The position numbers were made by a program, and so were the translations under genes. Shown here in pieces: positions 1 through 51,221 of a DNA stretch of 64,000 bases. Each line of letters begins with the position of its first letter. The stretch's first letter is position 1. Below the pieces are notes generated by a model that saw only the letters and a program-made list of their open reading frames with translations, searched no databases and was not told where the DNA came from. The stretch lies in NCBI GenBank assembly GCA_028673005.1, contig CM054116.1, forward strand, positions 24,343,840 to 24,407,839, given 5' to 3'. This DNA comes from Tanypteryx hageni (lineage: Eukaryota > Arthropoda > Insecta > Odonata > Petaluridae).

Positions 1-1310
1 GAAGGCAGAGATAGGCATGTGACGTATTGTTTTTACGATTACGACTTATGTATAGATGCTTACTGAGTGAATGAGGTAGTTTCATATTTTTTAAATAAAT
101 TTTTATCTTATCCTGTTTTTTTACCGAATTACGAATCTGAAGTCACATTAAAATTTATATCATATCGTGGAAAGGCAAATAATAAAAAAATCGATACTTC
201 GTGACATCACAGATTGTGCCGAGATGCTGACTGACGACCATACAAATAAGCATAAATACATTATTTCTCTGACAATTATGTTAAAATACGGTAATAATTA
301 TAAACCATTGATGCAAAATATGATTATTCAGGTTGCTTTAATTGATTTTGTTTTTTAAATATGGCCAAGCTGAAGAAAAGTTGTAAAAAGTATGTTTACT
401 GTTTTGTTCCTAAATGCAAAAACACAATTTTCTCATCTGCAAATATATTGGTTTGTTAATAAATCCAAATAAATCCTATTAAATCTCAACATAGAATAAA
501 TCTCGCAAGCACAAAACACACTGGTCACATGAATGATACAATAGAAAGTGAAGCTATCTTCCAGTTTTTTTGGGAATCCGGTAGTAATATGAACGCAACC
601 AATGACATCACATGTTTGCGTGTCGAGAACGACTAATCAATCCTTATAAACTTTTAAAAACATAAAAATAAATAATATTAAGTAATATTTTTGTTCTTCA
701 TTCACATCATATTCCGTATGGTGTATTCTACCATAGTAATAGGTTTTGAGAGATATAAAAATTGTCATTGTGTGCATAATAATTTTTTCCTTTCATTAGG
801 AGTTAAAAATGGAGGGTCGTCTTATAATGGGAGTCATCTTATGTTCAGGTATATATGGTATTTAAGATATCTATAAGGTGGCCCTGTATTATTTGCTGCA
901 AGGGGGGTCCCAGATTTTCTGGTATGCCACTGTATATTAAAATTTTCACTATTAATTATTAATAATGTATATTTTAATGTTTTTGCGACAAATGACTGCC
1001 AATTATTCCATGAATACACATTTATACATACACAATACGTTACATTTAATTGAATAATACAATACATTTATTCATATTCTTGAAGTTCACTATGTGCAAA
1101 TGAGTGACTTTCCACCTTGTAGGTACTGGTGGAAGGGGTGTGTTGACAAACATATGTCAGAACTTGTAATCGGCTGGGTAGGAAATTTGATACATGCATC
1201 ACTGAAAATGGCTACACTAAGATTGTCTGAGTTTTACGTATTTCTTGTTTCAATTTAAACATATTTGCTACCTTTTAGTTGGTGCGCCAGCAGCAGACAA
1301 CAAGTACACC
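1..1310. other. No gene recognised; AT-rich sequence with possible pogo terminus
   Basis: Short open frames here have no recognisable motif. Around 800-870 there is a stretch ending aggtatatatggta that resembles the ends of other short elements in this window (13.2, 14.0 and 55.9 kb), so it may be one end of a decayed pogo-type element. Otherwise I see nothing. Confidence 0.4.
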
Positions 1311-1314
1311 TATA

Positions 1315-1503
1315 GATAGGCTTGGTAGTTTTCGACGTTTATTTTCTCTAAAAAACAGTGACAAATATCAACTTTCATTTTAATAAATTTCATTAGGCTT
1401 GGTAGTTTTAAACATTTATATTTCTTAAAAAGTGACCACTAATATAATTTATTTTTCCTAAAAATCGAGGATGAATATCAATGTTTATTTTAATAAATTT
1501 GAT
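1315..1503. repeat. Imperfect tandem duplication, about 80-110 bp unit
   Basis: Two diverged copies start with aggcttggtagtttt at about 1317 and 1395 and end with ttttaataaattt-att. The second unit carries about 30 extra bases. No coding content. Confidence 0.6.
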
Positions 1504-2011
1504 TGATTTTTAACAATAAAAATTACAGAAATTGAATCACTCCAATTAAATTTTACTAAAAATTTATATATAAAATTAAGACTGCATGTTGGATTTTTTT
1601 GTTGCTCTCTAAACTTCTGTGAGTGTATTATTGTTGACTTCACCCACCAACTCAGAACAGCTAATTTTTTGGAATAAATCACAAGAAAATTTTACTTGTT
1701 AAACTGTGCCTCTTATTCAATGAATCGTGACCATTCAATAACAAAATTAATGTGACGTTAATATAATGCACAACGAAATACATAGATGAATATTTTTAGG
1801 AAAAAATCTTATCTTGTTGAGTGACAAACGATGATGAATATATAAAAAAATCCCCAAGTATAAACATTGAACGATGCTACAGCATTACAAGAAAAAATAA
1901 GCATTGGACTTTCTCTCTCTCTCAAAGAATGAATTGTGGATATAGCTACCAATAATAGCCATTTTGTGACTGTGTTTTAGTGTTTTTCATCATTGCTGAA
2001 AACCACTATTA

Positions 2012-2735
2012 CAGTAAAACCTCTATCTTACAAACCTCCCTATAACGAGAACCTCCGTATAACGAACTCGGATCTCAGTCCCGCCCCCGGAACATGTAAA
2101 TAGAAGAAGTCTCTCTATAACGAACCTCCATCACTACGAAACTCCCATAGAGCGAAGGCTGATCCTGGTCCCCATAATTTAATCCACCTCTGTACAATGA
2201 AATTTCGACGAAAACAAAATTGTAAACATTGGCTGTCGCCAGATCGTCTCGGTGCAAAAACAGATTCGCCTTAACGCCACATGCCATTCTCTCCTGCCGA
2301 ATCACCATCCCTAGTTGGGAATGGCCGAATGAATGGATCATGCTCGCTGATTACTCTTTAAGCTATCGCCATCGCAAAGTGCAGTCGTTGGATTATTATC
2401 ATACTTAAAAACACTCATCCAAATTTATCGCCATCGCTTATGGGTAAAATTCTTCCTGGCTGTTTTCGCTCAAATGAATAACAATTGTCTTAACTGGGAG
2501 AAATAGACTGAGGTGTATGGAGGTTATATTGCGAGAAATAAAATGGGGAATGAACAAAATCGATGCCTCAGAACAAAGTGCAAAGCTTCTGTGTAGCGGT
2601 ATCTCAATATCGACTCTTTCTGAGCTGCTGCACTCACTATTTACGAAACTGCTGACTTATAGACTGCTCACAAATTTCATGATACGAAGGGGAGGGTGGA
2701 GTCTGACAGTGTTACTTTGTGTTAGTAGGTAACAG
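2012..2735. mobile_element. Decayed Tigger/pogo-type element end
   Basis: Starts after TA with cagtaaaacctctatctta followed by repeated cctc-nTATAACGA blocks, the usual look of Tigger-like terminal repeats. A poor inverted match (tatggaggttatattgcg) lies at about 2515. The interior has no recognisable transposase, and the 3' end is uncertain. Confidence 0.45.
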
Positions 2736-2737
2736 GG

Positions 2738-5030
2738 TTGCCAAACGTCCATATATTTACGGACAGTCGTAAAAAAGAGCAAAAATTGGACGTGTCCATA
2801 AGGTCTGCAAAAATATTTAGATGCCCGTAAAAATGTTAAAAAATTTCCAGAGGTGGTAGTCAACCTTTTTAGTCGGTGTACCCCTTAAAATATTTTTGAT
2901 GAAATTCGTGTCCTCTGGTATATTTTGAAGTTAACAATCTCGGTTAATATTGGCTCTAGTCTACAAATATATATGTACTTTCTAATGATATGATTTACGT
3001 ATATTTTATGCGTGAGATAATTATTAGATGTTGCTTCACTATTTGCTTCACTATATCCCCAGGAATATGTGGACTTTAGGTTGAATACTGCTGATTTAAA
3101 AAATATGTTTATGTTATATGTTCTCATTTTGGTTATATTTTTAAAAGTAATGCAACCTTTCTTTTTCAATGAGCACAAATTAAAAATATGAAACAAAATG
3201 CTTGGAAAGAAAAATCAGATAGTATTTGTGTTCCAAGAATTTTTACTGAACATATTTGAAATTTTCTGTTTCCCTAAGCCAGATAAGTGCGCTAAAGTAA
3301 CGTAAATGCCATTTCTGTTGCGATGTATGAATGATGAAAACCTCCTTTCAGTATGAACACCTCGCTGGCAGAGTTACGTGAAGAGAGTGGATAGCATAAA
3401 CTTTAGAGTTGAAAGAATCTTGGTTTATTATTAATAAGAAAAGTCTCATATTTTTCCCTCCCATTTGTGCTCATGGAAAATGCAGAGCCCGCTCATACCT
3501 TCACCCAGGGATTTTCCAGGTATCTCAGTGAGCCGACATTTACCGCGTCTACATAACATTTTTTCTCTAGTGGGGCTGGTCGATGATTAACTGGTAACAT
3601 TTTACCAGCCAGTCCTGTATGACATACATGTTTTGACTCGAAATATTTAATTTTGCCTTACTCTCTCGTTTTCTGTACCCCCTAGGAATGAACAATAGGA
3701 CGCATAATAATCATTTTTGCTATTTTGTGCTAATCAGGTGTTTCCAGATTAATTTTACAGTAACAACATTTATGTTCTGTCAGCAAGAATACTTCTGAAA
3801 TCAGTGATTATTTATACGCACTATAAATTTTGGTCTATATTTCGCGAGAAATTGTAACATGTACGATACATTTTATAGTGAATTAATAACGTGAGATATT
3901 TTATGTGCTCTCGTTTACAAATACTCTGCCCTGCTATCAGACAGAGTGAATAAAGGAAGCGAATGCATATTAAGATAAAAATCATTATCTCATCTTGCAC
4001 TTTTATTTGTAGTGAGATATTAATATTGACTATTATTGTTTTCATAGAATGCACTATTATGATAGTGAATATATTAATCTTTATGTATTGTTACACGTAT
4101 ATTTAATGGTTTGGTAGTGCCTTGTTTGCTCAGATGGGCCCCATGATTAACCCCTCAGCGCTGATTAGTGTATGTTACGGACCTCGGTTTCTTACCGTAT
4201 CGCCAGTCTTTGTGCATGGTACAGACCCATGCCGTGCTGTTTTTAATTTGTTTTTATTTTTTTGATTGACTTTCACATTATTATATAGGTAAGGTCTCTA
4301 AATCACTTTCAGAAATTAGCTCATTCTTTATGGAAGGAAATAATTCTTTAAAAAGTCAATAATTTTCATCAGAAAATCTAGTCTTCAGAAAGAATACAAT
4401 CAAAGATACAGAACAAAAGGCAAGTTTTCTCAATCAATAGGAATTAGTAATGGTCAAGATCACTAAGGCGCCATGAGAAGAAGGGAAATTGGAAACAGCT
4501 AGAGATGATTCACTCTCGTTTTCATAAATCGTATTATCGTATTCGTGTGATGTTATTCGTAAACAGTTCTCGAGTGCCACAACATCTGTGTTTAAAAGAT
4601 ATAAAGTGGGAAGAGACTCTCAGCTACTGTGTTGTAAGGAGAACGAAGCGGCAAGCTGAATATTTACAGAGAACTTAACTGCGTTATTTGAATGGAGTTG
4701 AAGTTCATGGGAACTATTCTAGCACTAAAAGTAGTGATTAAGAGTCAAACATTTATGTGGTCTAAACCATTACTACTTCATTATGCGATAATGCATCAAC
4801 TTATTGAAATAGAATTATGTAAAAAATAAGCTAAATATAATGTGTACTATGGTGTAGATATTCCAAAATTTTCACATAAATCCGATTATTAGGTAAAACG
4901 TTATAAATGTTTATAATGAACTACATCAAAATTGGCCATTTCAATTAAATACCTGCTGGATTTACGGTCGAGTGGTAATTATCATTTTCAGCCGTTTTAA
5001 ATAAGTTAGCCCAAATCTTAGAACTCAAAT
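2738..5030. other. Non-coding; isolated transposon termini only
   Basis: At 2738 cagggttgccaaacg and at about 2847 cagaggtggtagtcaacc look like hAT-type ends, but I could not find their partners. At 4147 ttaacccctcagcgctga resembles a piggyBac-type end at a TTAA, again without a partner. The remainder is AT-rich with no supportable gene. Confidence 0.35.
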
Positions 5031-5532
5031 AACAGATTGTGTAGAGAAAAATGCACCTCTATAAAAAGGAATGTATCACGAGGTATAAGACGAAGCTTTG
5101 ATAGAAATTTTAAGGCAATGGTGAATTATGCTGAAGAAACTAACAATTGTGAGGCAGAGAGGAAATATAACGTGATGGAGGCAACTGTGCAAAGGTGGAA
5201 GCAAGCAAAACAGAAGCTTGAAGGTGATAATTCAACATGGAAATCATTTAAGTGGGCCCAAATGAGGCTGATTTCATGAATTAGAAGAAAATGTAAAATA
5301 TGTGCATACCCAATGAAAAGATAGAAAACCAGTGTCACAGGAAATCATTAAACTGAATGCTCATGAATTATCACAATCACTAAACATCCCTCGGCAAGAA
5401 TTCAAGGCTAGTAATGGTTGGTGCATATAGATGATGCGTCATAATGATTTTTGCCTGTGACCAAGTACTTCTCTTTTTCAACATTTACCTTCTAACTACA
5501 CAGAAAAACTTACTGCTTTCCAAAAGCATGAA

Positions 5533-6530
5533 CCATATCTGCCCAAATATAAGCCGATGTTTTTTGCCAAAATCTATCATGAAAAAAATCGTCCCTCAGC
5601 TTAAATGTGAGTTCAAGAAAAAATTTAGGGTTAATTAAGTCTTGTAGTCACCCATAGATGGCAGCACATCTCTCATTGCCGTTGGGTTCAAATGATAGTA
5701 TTATTTTTTTAAAGTAAATATTTGACCTACGATGAATATTAAAGAATAAATAATAAAGCTAGAATAATGAAAGTAGCATTATCCATGTTTTGTTATCTGT
5801 TCTTTCATTTCTAAAAGCTATTGGATATTTTCTTTTGTTTCTCACGGTTATGCATATGTATCATTAAGAATAGTTAGCAATTTGTATTATTTTTCATTAT
5901 CCATTAAAAAAACTTCCTAATAGATTTATTTGGTTATTGTAGTTATTCTTATAGCCAGTAATAGTAATGTTTATATGCATGTAAAAACCTCATTCATGGA
6001 ATCAATTAAAATTATGTACACTGACTACGCAGACGATTATGCAAAATGCGATGACAGGTTTTGATGCTCAACTGTTTGAATTACGGTAAAACTTGTGTGT
6101 GTGAAGTTATGTACGATATACCAATAACAATATATCAATATGAACATGTATAATCATAAAATGCAATTTCTTAAGGCAATGTAAACGCTAATTTCATTGG
6201 AAATAGACTTGGATTAAAAATTATCTTTGCGAGGTTGCTATTGCTTTATTTTACCTTGTGTGAAAATGAAGATGAATGAAATTATCATAACTGAATGTGG
6301 AACATTATTCAACAACGCGAAATTATTAATTCGAGTAATATTTCAAACGTCAACAACTAAACCATTTCCCACTCTATTCTTCAATCCTCAATAATGTATT
6401 CTAGGCCATGCATGCATGCCCAGCACACTTGAGCATAAAATCTACGAAATTTACTTTTTGTCAAAACAAGGTGGAAATATTTAGGGGGTCAGCTTAAATT
6501 TGGGGTCGGCTTATATTCGGGCAGATACAG
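5533..6530 (+). mobile_element. Internally deleted Tigger derivative (about 1 kb)
   Basis: Ends ccatatctgcccaaat and attcgggcagatacag are inverted copies of the ends of the 3.5-kb element at 41211-44665. Its 5' about 250 bp match 41211-41990 and its 3' part matches from about 43465 on. The whole transposase is therefore deleted. It sits inside another transposase remnant. Confidence 0.85.
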
Positions 6531-6677
6531 TAATTGTATTGTGAAAAATTCACAATTACCTTCTGAGCCAAATGTTTAATGCAGATGAGATGCCTATTTA
6601 CTTCAACATGCCATCCAATTACACAGTTAACAAAAAAGGCACAAAAAGGTCCTTCTAAAAGCATAGGGAAATGAAAA

Positions 6678-7430
6678 AATGTGCATCTATATATTAAGTG
6701 CGTTTTGTCAGTGTGTCAGAAAAGCCGATGACATTTCACATCTCAGGTCAACGTTCTGTGACAATTTTCCATTATATTTTGTCCCCAAATGGTTATTGGA
6801 CAACACTGATGCATGGCTTGTTAACTACGTTATTGAAATTTCATTAAAAGTATTTATACTTCTTTTTTTGATTGCAACTATCACCTGAAACTTTAAAATT
6901 AAAAAACTATGAGTATCTAATATAAGCCATTGTAGGAAAACCTAATTTGAAAAGAAAATTTAGATAGAAAATATTAGTGTAGTGCAAATTTACCATACTG
7001 ACATCTCATGGCAGTAATAGGAAGCGGTAAAACCTAAAATGCGTGACTATCGGAGAAAGTTTGTGTTCATCACCAGGAGGCACTGTAGTATTTTGACATG
7101 CATTTCTAAAAATTATAACCATGCACATTCTTGATTTCCATTGTATTACATCAATTTCGTAAAAAACATTAAAATAAAAAAGTACGAATATCTAATAGCA
7201 GCATTTGTCGCAAAACAATTTGAACCGAAAATTTTGATAGAAAATATTTGTCGAACATCTTTCTATTACTGCGACCTCAGGGCCAACATGGAACTGGTAT
7301 AACCCTAAATGCAGGACCGTCGGAGATAGTTGAAAAGTTCTGTCTGTAGTATTTTGGAATACATTTCTAAAAATAAACCCATTAATTTACCATGCCGGGT
7401 GAAAGTAAGCACATCTCTTATTGATGCTGC
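6678..7430. repeat. Two diverged tandem copies of a roughly 270-bp unit inserted in a transposase
   Basis: Shared blocks recur at about 270-bp spacing: agtatctaatata/gaatatctaatag (6911, 7186), gatagaaaatatt (6964, 7239), cggagaaagttt/cggagatagttg, and tgtagtatttt-aca/tacatttctaaaaa. The copies differ at many positions. They interrupt the pogo-like transposase between 6677 and 7431. Confidence 0.6.
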
Positions 7431-7726
7431 AAGCAACGCTGCACTAAGCAGCTAGTTACTGTAATCCCTGCAGCGTTCAAGGACGGCACAAAGTTACCAC
7501 CATATGTTATTTTGAAAATTGGTAAATACGGTAAATCAATTTCTCCATGAATAAAACTAAACTTTTTTAAAGGTAATCCAGAATTACTCTTGATCATCCT
7601 TCTATGGTGATTTTACATTACTTTAGAACAACGAACATTCCTTCCTTCTGGAGTGAGGTTAATGAACAAATGGAAAATGGAAACAGATGAATTACACCAC
7701 TCTAAAATTGAAGAAAGCATACAAAC

Positions 7727-47062
<39,336 letters not shown>

Positions 47063-47285
47063 CTGCAGAAAAAAGAAAAAGAGTAATTATAAAAAACCAA
47101 AAAGAAAAATGATATTACTTTTAAATTACAATATCTGATAATCATCAACACATTTAAAACATTCAAGAAAGAATTATTAATCTTATGTTTGAACTGAAAT
47201 GAAGATGAAAAACATTAAATATGCTCCAATTCTTTTATGAAATTAATGTTTCAATGACAGAAACTAAAAGTCTTAACTATAAGTA

Positions 47286-48989
47286 CACCCAGTCTCCGAC
47301 TAACACGATAGATGTGTTCATATAAAATTTTGTGTAAGGTGAAATTGTGTTAGTTGGACACGAATTTCTCATAAGAAATAATGTAAATAGGAGGAGGGGG
47401 TGTGTTCCAGCATCCTAACCTGATTGACATATTTTAAATTTTATTCCTTCTTTATCACTATACTTGGGTAATGATTTGTATTTTTTATTTCTTTATGTAT
47501 ATTACATACTAGCAAATATACCTGGCATTGCTCGGGTTTTTAAATCAAGACAAAATAATTTGAAGAAGATTTGAGAATAAATGAAGTATTTAAACCAAGT
47601 TAATTTTTATTGTAATGCTTCTTGGTATACAATATTTCTTGTCTTCCCATCTTTTTCTCAAGTTAATAATTTTTTCCCCACATCCTTTGCTAGACGTAGC
47701 TATATATGTCCATGAGCAAAGCAGTCATTTGACAATCCAACACCTGCAACTTTAAAGACTGCCCTTGTCTAAGTTGTTCTGATCGAAGCCTTCAGAGTAC
47801 GTTTAAATCCATAAGGAATGAATAACAACATGATTTCCAGGTTTAACAATGTAATTGGTAGGCAAGGCAACATCCCATTAAAATGGCAAGATTTCCCCCA
47901 AGTATGTGAATTAAATGTTTAACATGAAGGATTTCGAACAGTAGGAGAAAAACGATGAACAGAATAAGAAACCATATAATTTTTCCTTTAAAATAGTTTA
48001 GATCTAAAGGCCATGAGTCCATTTTTTCTAATTTTAATTTCAAAAAGAAAAAAAGCCTGCATGTCAAAAAGTCGATTTTTACTTGTTATCTAATGGAGAT
48101 TGCAAATCATCCCCTAGAGTCGAACCCTGAATGTTTTTCGTAACTTTTCCTTAGTCATAGCATTTTTATATCGGAGTAAATTATCTATGCCAAATTTCAA
48201 GTCTATATCTGCATATTTGATTGAGTTATTTGTGTTTTAAGTATATTCCAGGAATCAGGAACCCAGGAATTGGATGTTATTATATATATAGATAGAAGAT
48301 ATGTAACACATTGTCACAGAAAAGAAACGATGATAACGCAGATGGTTCATAGCATTGCTTCGTTAAGACCTGTAAGATGAACTATATCACGTGTTTGTTT
48401 ATTGTTCTCATAGCACTTAAGTAAATCTAGTTTTTGCTCTAGCGATATAACTTTTCTCGGTTTCTTACTCCCACCACCAATAAAATGTGAACTATAAGCT
48501 CCAGCATGTTTTTCGATGTACATGACTGCCATTTTGAATCAGCTGTTCACCATTTATTTAGCAGGTGTTATTTAGAAGATTTGTAAAATGATAATTTTAA
48601 ACAACAAATAACTAAGAATTATACATTTTTGTTTTAATACATGAAATTACAAAAACTGTAAAAGGAAATTTTTTAAAACATTCAAGAATGGTATTTTTCT
48701 ACATTGCAGTTTAAAAAGAAAGAAATCCCTCAACTTCTGCATCAGACTCAAATAAATTGTCAAATTCATCCTCTGGATCAGATGTTACGATAATGGCCTT
48801 ATTGTCATCTGCAATTAATGAAGAGTAGGGCTAAAGTTTGTTTCTATTTCTGCTTTCTAGACCTTTTTCACGATCATAGAGAAGTCATCGAGAAATCTTA
48901 TTAAATTGAATGACCAGTTAGCCCAACTTTAAAAATTGTGTTAAACCGAAATCATGTTGGTAGAATTCATGTTAGTCAGGGATTGGGTG
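47286..48989 (-). mobile_element. Tigger-type element with internal insertion and scrambled order
   Basis: TA on both sides; ends cacccagtctccgactaaca and, inverted, cacccaatccctgactaaca. The minus strand at 48347-48532 encodes an HTH region (KPRKVISLEQKLDLLKCYEN, TRDIVHLTGLNEAM). An acidic tail ending EFDNLFESDAEVEGFLSF and a stop lies upstream at about 48707-48815. The tail preceding the N-terminus means rearrangement or two merged copies. A separate repeat occupies about 47505-48298. Confidence 0.75.
47505..48298. repeat. Repeat inserted in the Tigger element
   Basis: Begins actagcaaatatacctggca-ttgctcgggttttt and ends ttattatatatatagatag. This 'ACTAGC...cccggc' start with a TATATA-GATA tail is common in animal interspersed repeats of retroelement type, but no protein is recognisable here. 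Confidence 0.5.
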
Positions 48990-49400
48990 TATAAGCTTTT
49001 AAATCCATACATTTCTGAACAAAAACATTTCAAACCCATTTAATGTTTGTAAATGTGAATCACCAATTTCCTACTTTACATCTGTCAATAAACTATTTTA
49101 GATCTGTTTTTATTTAAGTATCTAAAGACAGCACTTGGGCCTTATAAATTATTAAGTAAAACAAAAAACCTAGAAATAATAATAATTTTACTCATATTGT
49201 ACAATTACACATATTCCTCTGCTGACAAATTACATTCAGTTCCTATTTTTCACCTCTTTCACATTCCTCCACCTTTTGTGTTGGAAAAAAAGCACTGTAT
49301 GTAATCATACTTTCTTGCACCACAATTTTGTTCTCAACTTCACAAGGTTTCTGATCTCATCACACGGAGAACACTTAGTTTTTTTCATTATGAGTCAAGC

Positions 49401-49999
49401 CATGCACGTACCCAGGGGGGAGGGGGAGAGGAGTTGGGGGAGGGTCCAAAGCCGAAAACCAATTTCCAGCAATTGATCAAATAAAAGTCCTATTCAAATA
49501 ATATAAACTTTTATAACGTTTTTAGTTCTCATGATGCGAATGCATAAATGAACATGCAGTACGGGCTAGCTGAGAAACCGCCTGACAGTTCAGAAGCTTC
49601 GCCGGAGTCTGGGTGTTATTATGTCCCGCCCAGCCAGTGCAAGTAAAATATCCTAGTTTAGCCACCTAGCTACATCAGATTATTCGGATTCAGATTCAAA
49701 ATGCAGCGCTTTGCGATCCTACTGCTTGTGACCCTGAAACGCAGCAATTCTGTTTGTTCAACAGGAAATTTTTGTCCGTGTGGCCACCTAGCTTTGTTTC
49801 CATTCCCTGCATTTTTTTATCATCCAGATTTGGACGGGAAAAAACAGCTTGTGTGGCAGCCCCCTAACTCAACACAGCACGTGGCAGTGTAGCAAGAGGC
49901 AACATAGCAAGTTTGTAGCGTAGTCATGGCAGATTCCAGGAATGTGTACATCGGGAGGATTCCAGACCCCCCAGGTCCCCTCCCCTGGGTATGTCTTTG
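49401..49999. mobile_element. hAT-type MITE, 599 bp
   Basis: Exact 8-bp duplications agtcaagc (49393-49400 and 50000-50007). Ends catgcacgtacccagg and, inverted, caaagacatacccagg. G-rich left and C-rich right subterminal tracts. No transposase. Confidence 0.87.
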
Positions 50000-50439
50000 A
50001 GTCAAGCAGTTTTGTGCTTTATTACGAGTTTTTACTTCTAGATAATTTCCATTACAGAAATAAGATTTTGAATATTTTTCACTTCACAAATAGTTGTTCT
50101 CTATTTATCTGACTTCAATTCATGTCCATTGAAAAAAATAAATGTTAGAACATTGGAAAATTTCCTGGAAAAATTGAAATTTACTCAATTTACTATACCA
50201 ATTTTTAATATGATAAAAGCCTAGATTTGTATATTGGGCACCTGTATTTTAAAAGAAAAATTTCAGCTTTGATTGTTCGGCCTACAAGCCCAGAATTTAT
50301 TGGCCAAGTGGTCCACTTGTGAAACATTTGGAGACCTCTGCATTAGACCAAGAAAAGAGAGTGAGAAGTGAAATCTTTTAACATGGTTGGCAAATAATTT
50401 TCAATCACACTAAGAGTCATATTGTTTGTCCACTGATAG

Positions 50440-50650
50440 GATTACTTGGTTAAAAAGTTTAAAATATATCTTGATGGGAAATTTATGAAGAGTGAAGATT
50501 AGGGAAGAACATTTGGAGGGGTTGGTTTGCAGGCACCAAGTGTTGGTCCAAACAAAAAGAAGATCAAGTGCATTTTGGAGTGCAGCAGCATCAGGATCAC
50601 CAGGGGAGTAAATCTGCTTGTAGAGTTTGCAGTCAACTGAATGTAATAGA
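50440..50650 (-). pseudogene. LINE reverse transcriptase fragment
   Basis: The minus strand reads DCKLYKQIYSPGDPDAAALQ, NALDLLFVWTNTWCLQTNP and SKCSSLIFTLHKF. This is the RT segment following the YADD motif in Jockey/CR1-type LINEs (D-KLY...W...W-L--N--KC). The YADD itself is degraded. Different family from the LINE at 35357-36960. Confidence 0.8.
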
Positions 50651-50702
50651 ATTCAACAAGAGGATATAGATATCATATCAACAAGAATGTCAATGTTTAG
50701 AG

Positions 50703-50972
50703 CAGTGCTTCTCAAACATTTTTGAGCTGCAGCACACTTTCAAAGAGGGTTTCGCAGCACCCAAATCTTGTGACAAGCTTTATATATTTTTAGATATGGA
50801 TATCACAACCTTTAAACACATTCATTTGTTGATGCTGCTACATAATGAATTTATTAGAAGAAAAATTATTGCCTAATTATCCACCAATACATGCAAATCA
50901 TTGGTTAATTTACTAAACAAAGCTTTTCGCGGCAGCAGACCAGTGTGCTGTGGCACACAGTTTGAGAACCAC
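50703..50972. mobile_element. hAT-type MITE, 270 bp
   Basis: Ends cagtgcttctcaaac and, inverted, tagtggttctcaaac. Flanking 8-mers gtttagag and gattagac agree at six positions. No coding capacity. Confidence 0.75.
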
Positions 50973-51221
50973 TAGATTAGACCAACCGATTCCCCGATTT
51001 ACCCAAGCATGCTTGGACAAAGTAGAGAAGAAAATTCTGGGCAACTATCTTTTTCCCTAACATGCATAACACGACTGAGTACTCTTGATCCATGCCAGTA
51101 CAATAGGGTGATAACCGTTCCAAATTCGGATGAACAATCCCTCCTTTTCATCACTCATCCTACTTTTTTAACTGTCCCAACTTTTGAAAAATCATGATTT
51201 ATATCTCAAATTGTCATTTAA

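Larger units (their letters stand above)
5037..7520 (+). pseudogene. pogo/Tigger-like transposase remnant, split by insertions
   Basis: Three separated pieces read on the plus strand as one pogo-family transposase. The first is the HTH part with AMVNYAEETNNCEAERKYNV at about 5116-5280. The second is a DDE piece with NADEMPIYFNMPSNYTVN at about 6580-6640. The third, TVIPAAFKDGTKLPPYVILK, lies at about 7455-7520. The gaps hold a 1-kb Tigger deletion derivative (5533-6530) and a 0.75-kb stretch of diverged tandem repeats. Stops and frameshifts make it non-functional. It is a relative of the better copy at 42138-43443. Confidence 0.75.

Noticed and set aside
1..7700. C-terminal SMC5 head exons (signature motif, Walker B)
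   Set aside because: I looked on the minus strand for SGGERS-type and DEIN-type motifs and found none; these exons are probably beyond the window.
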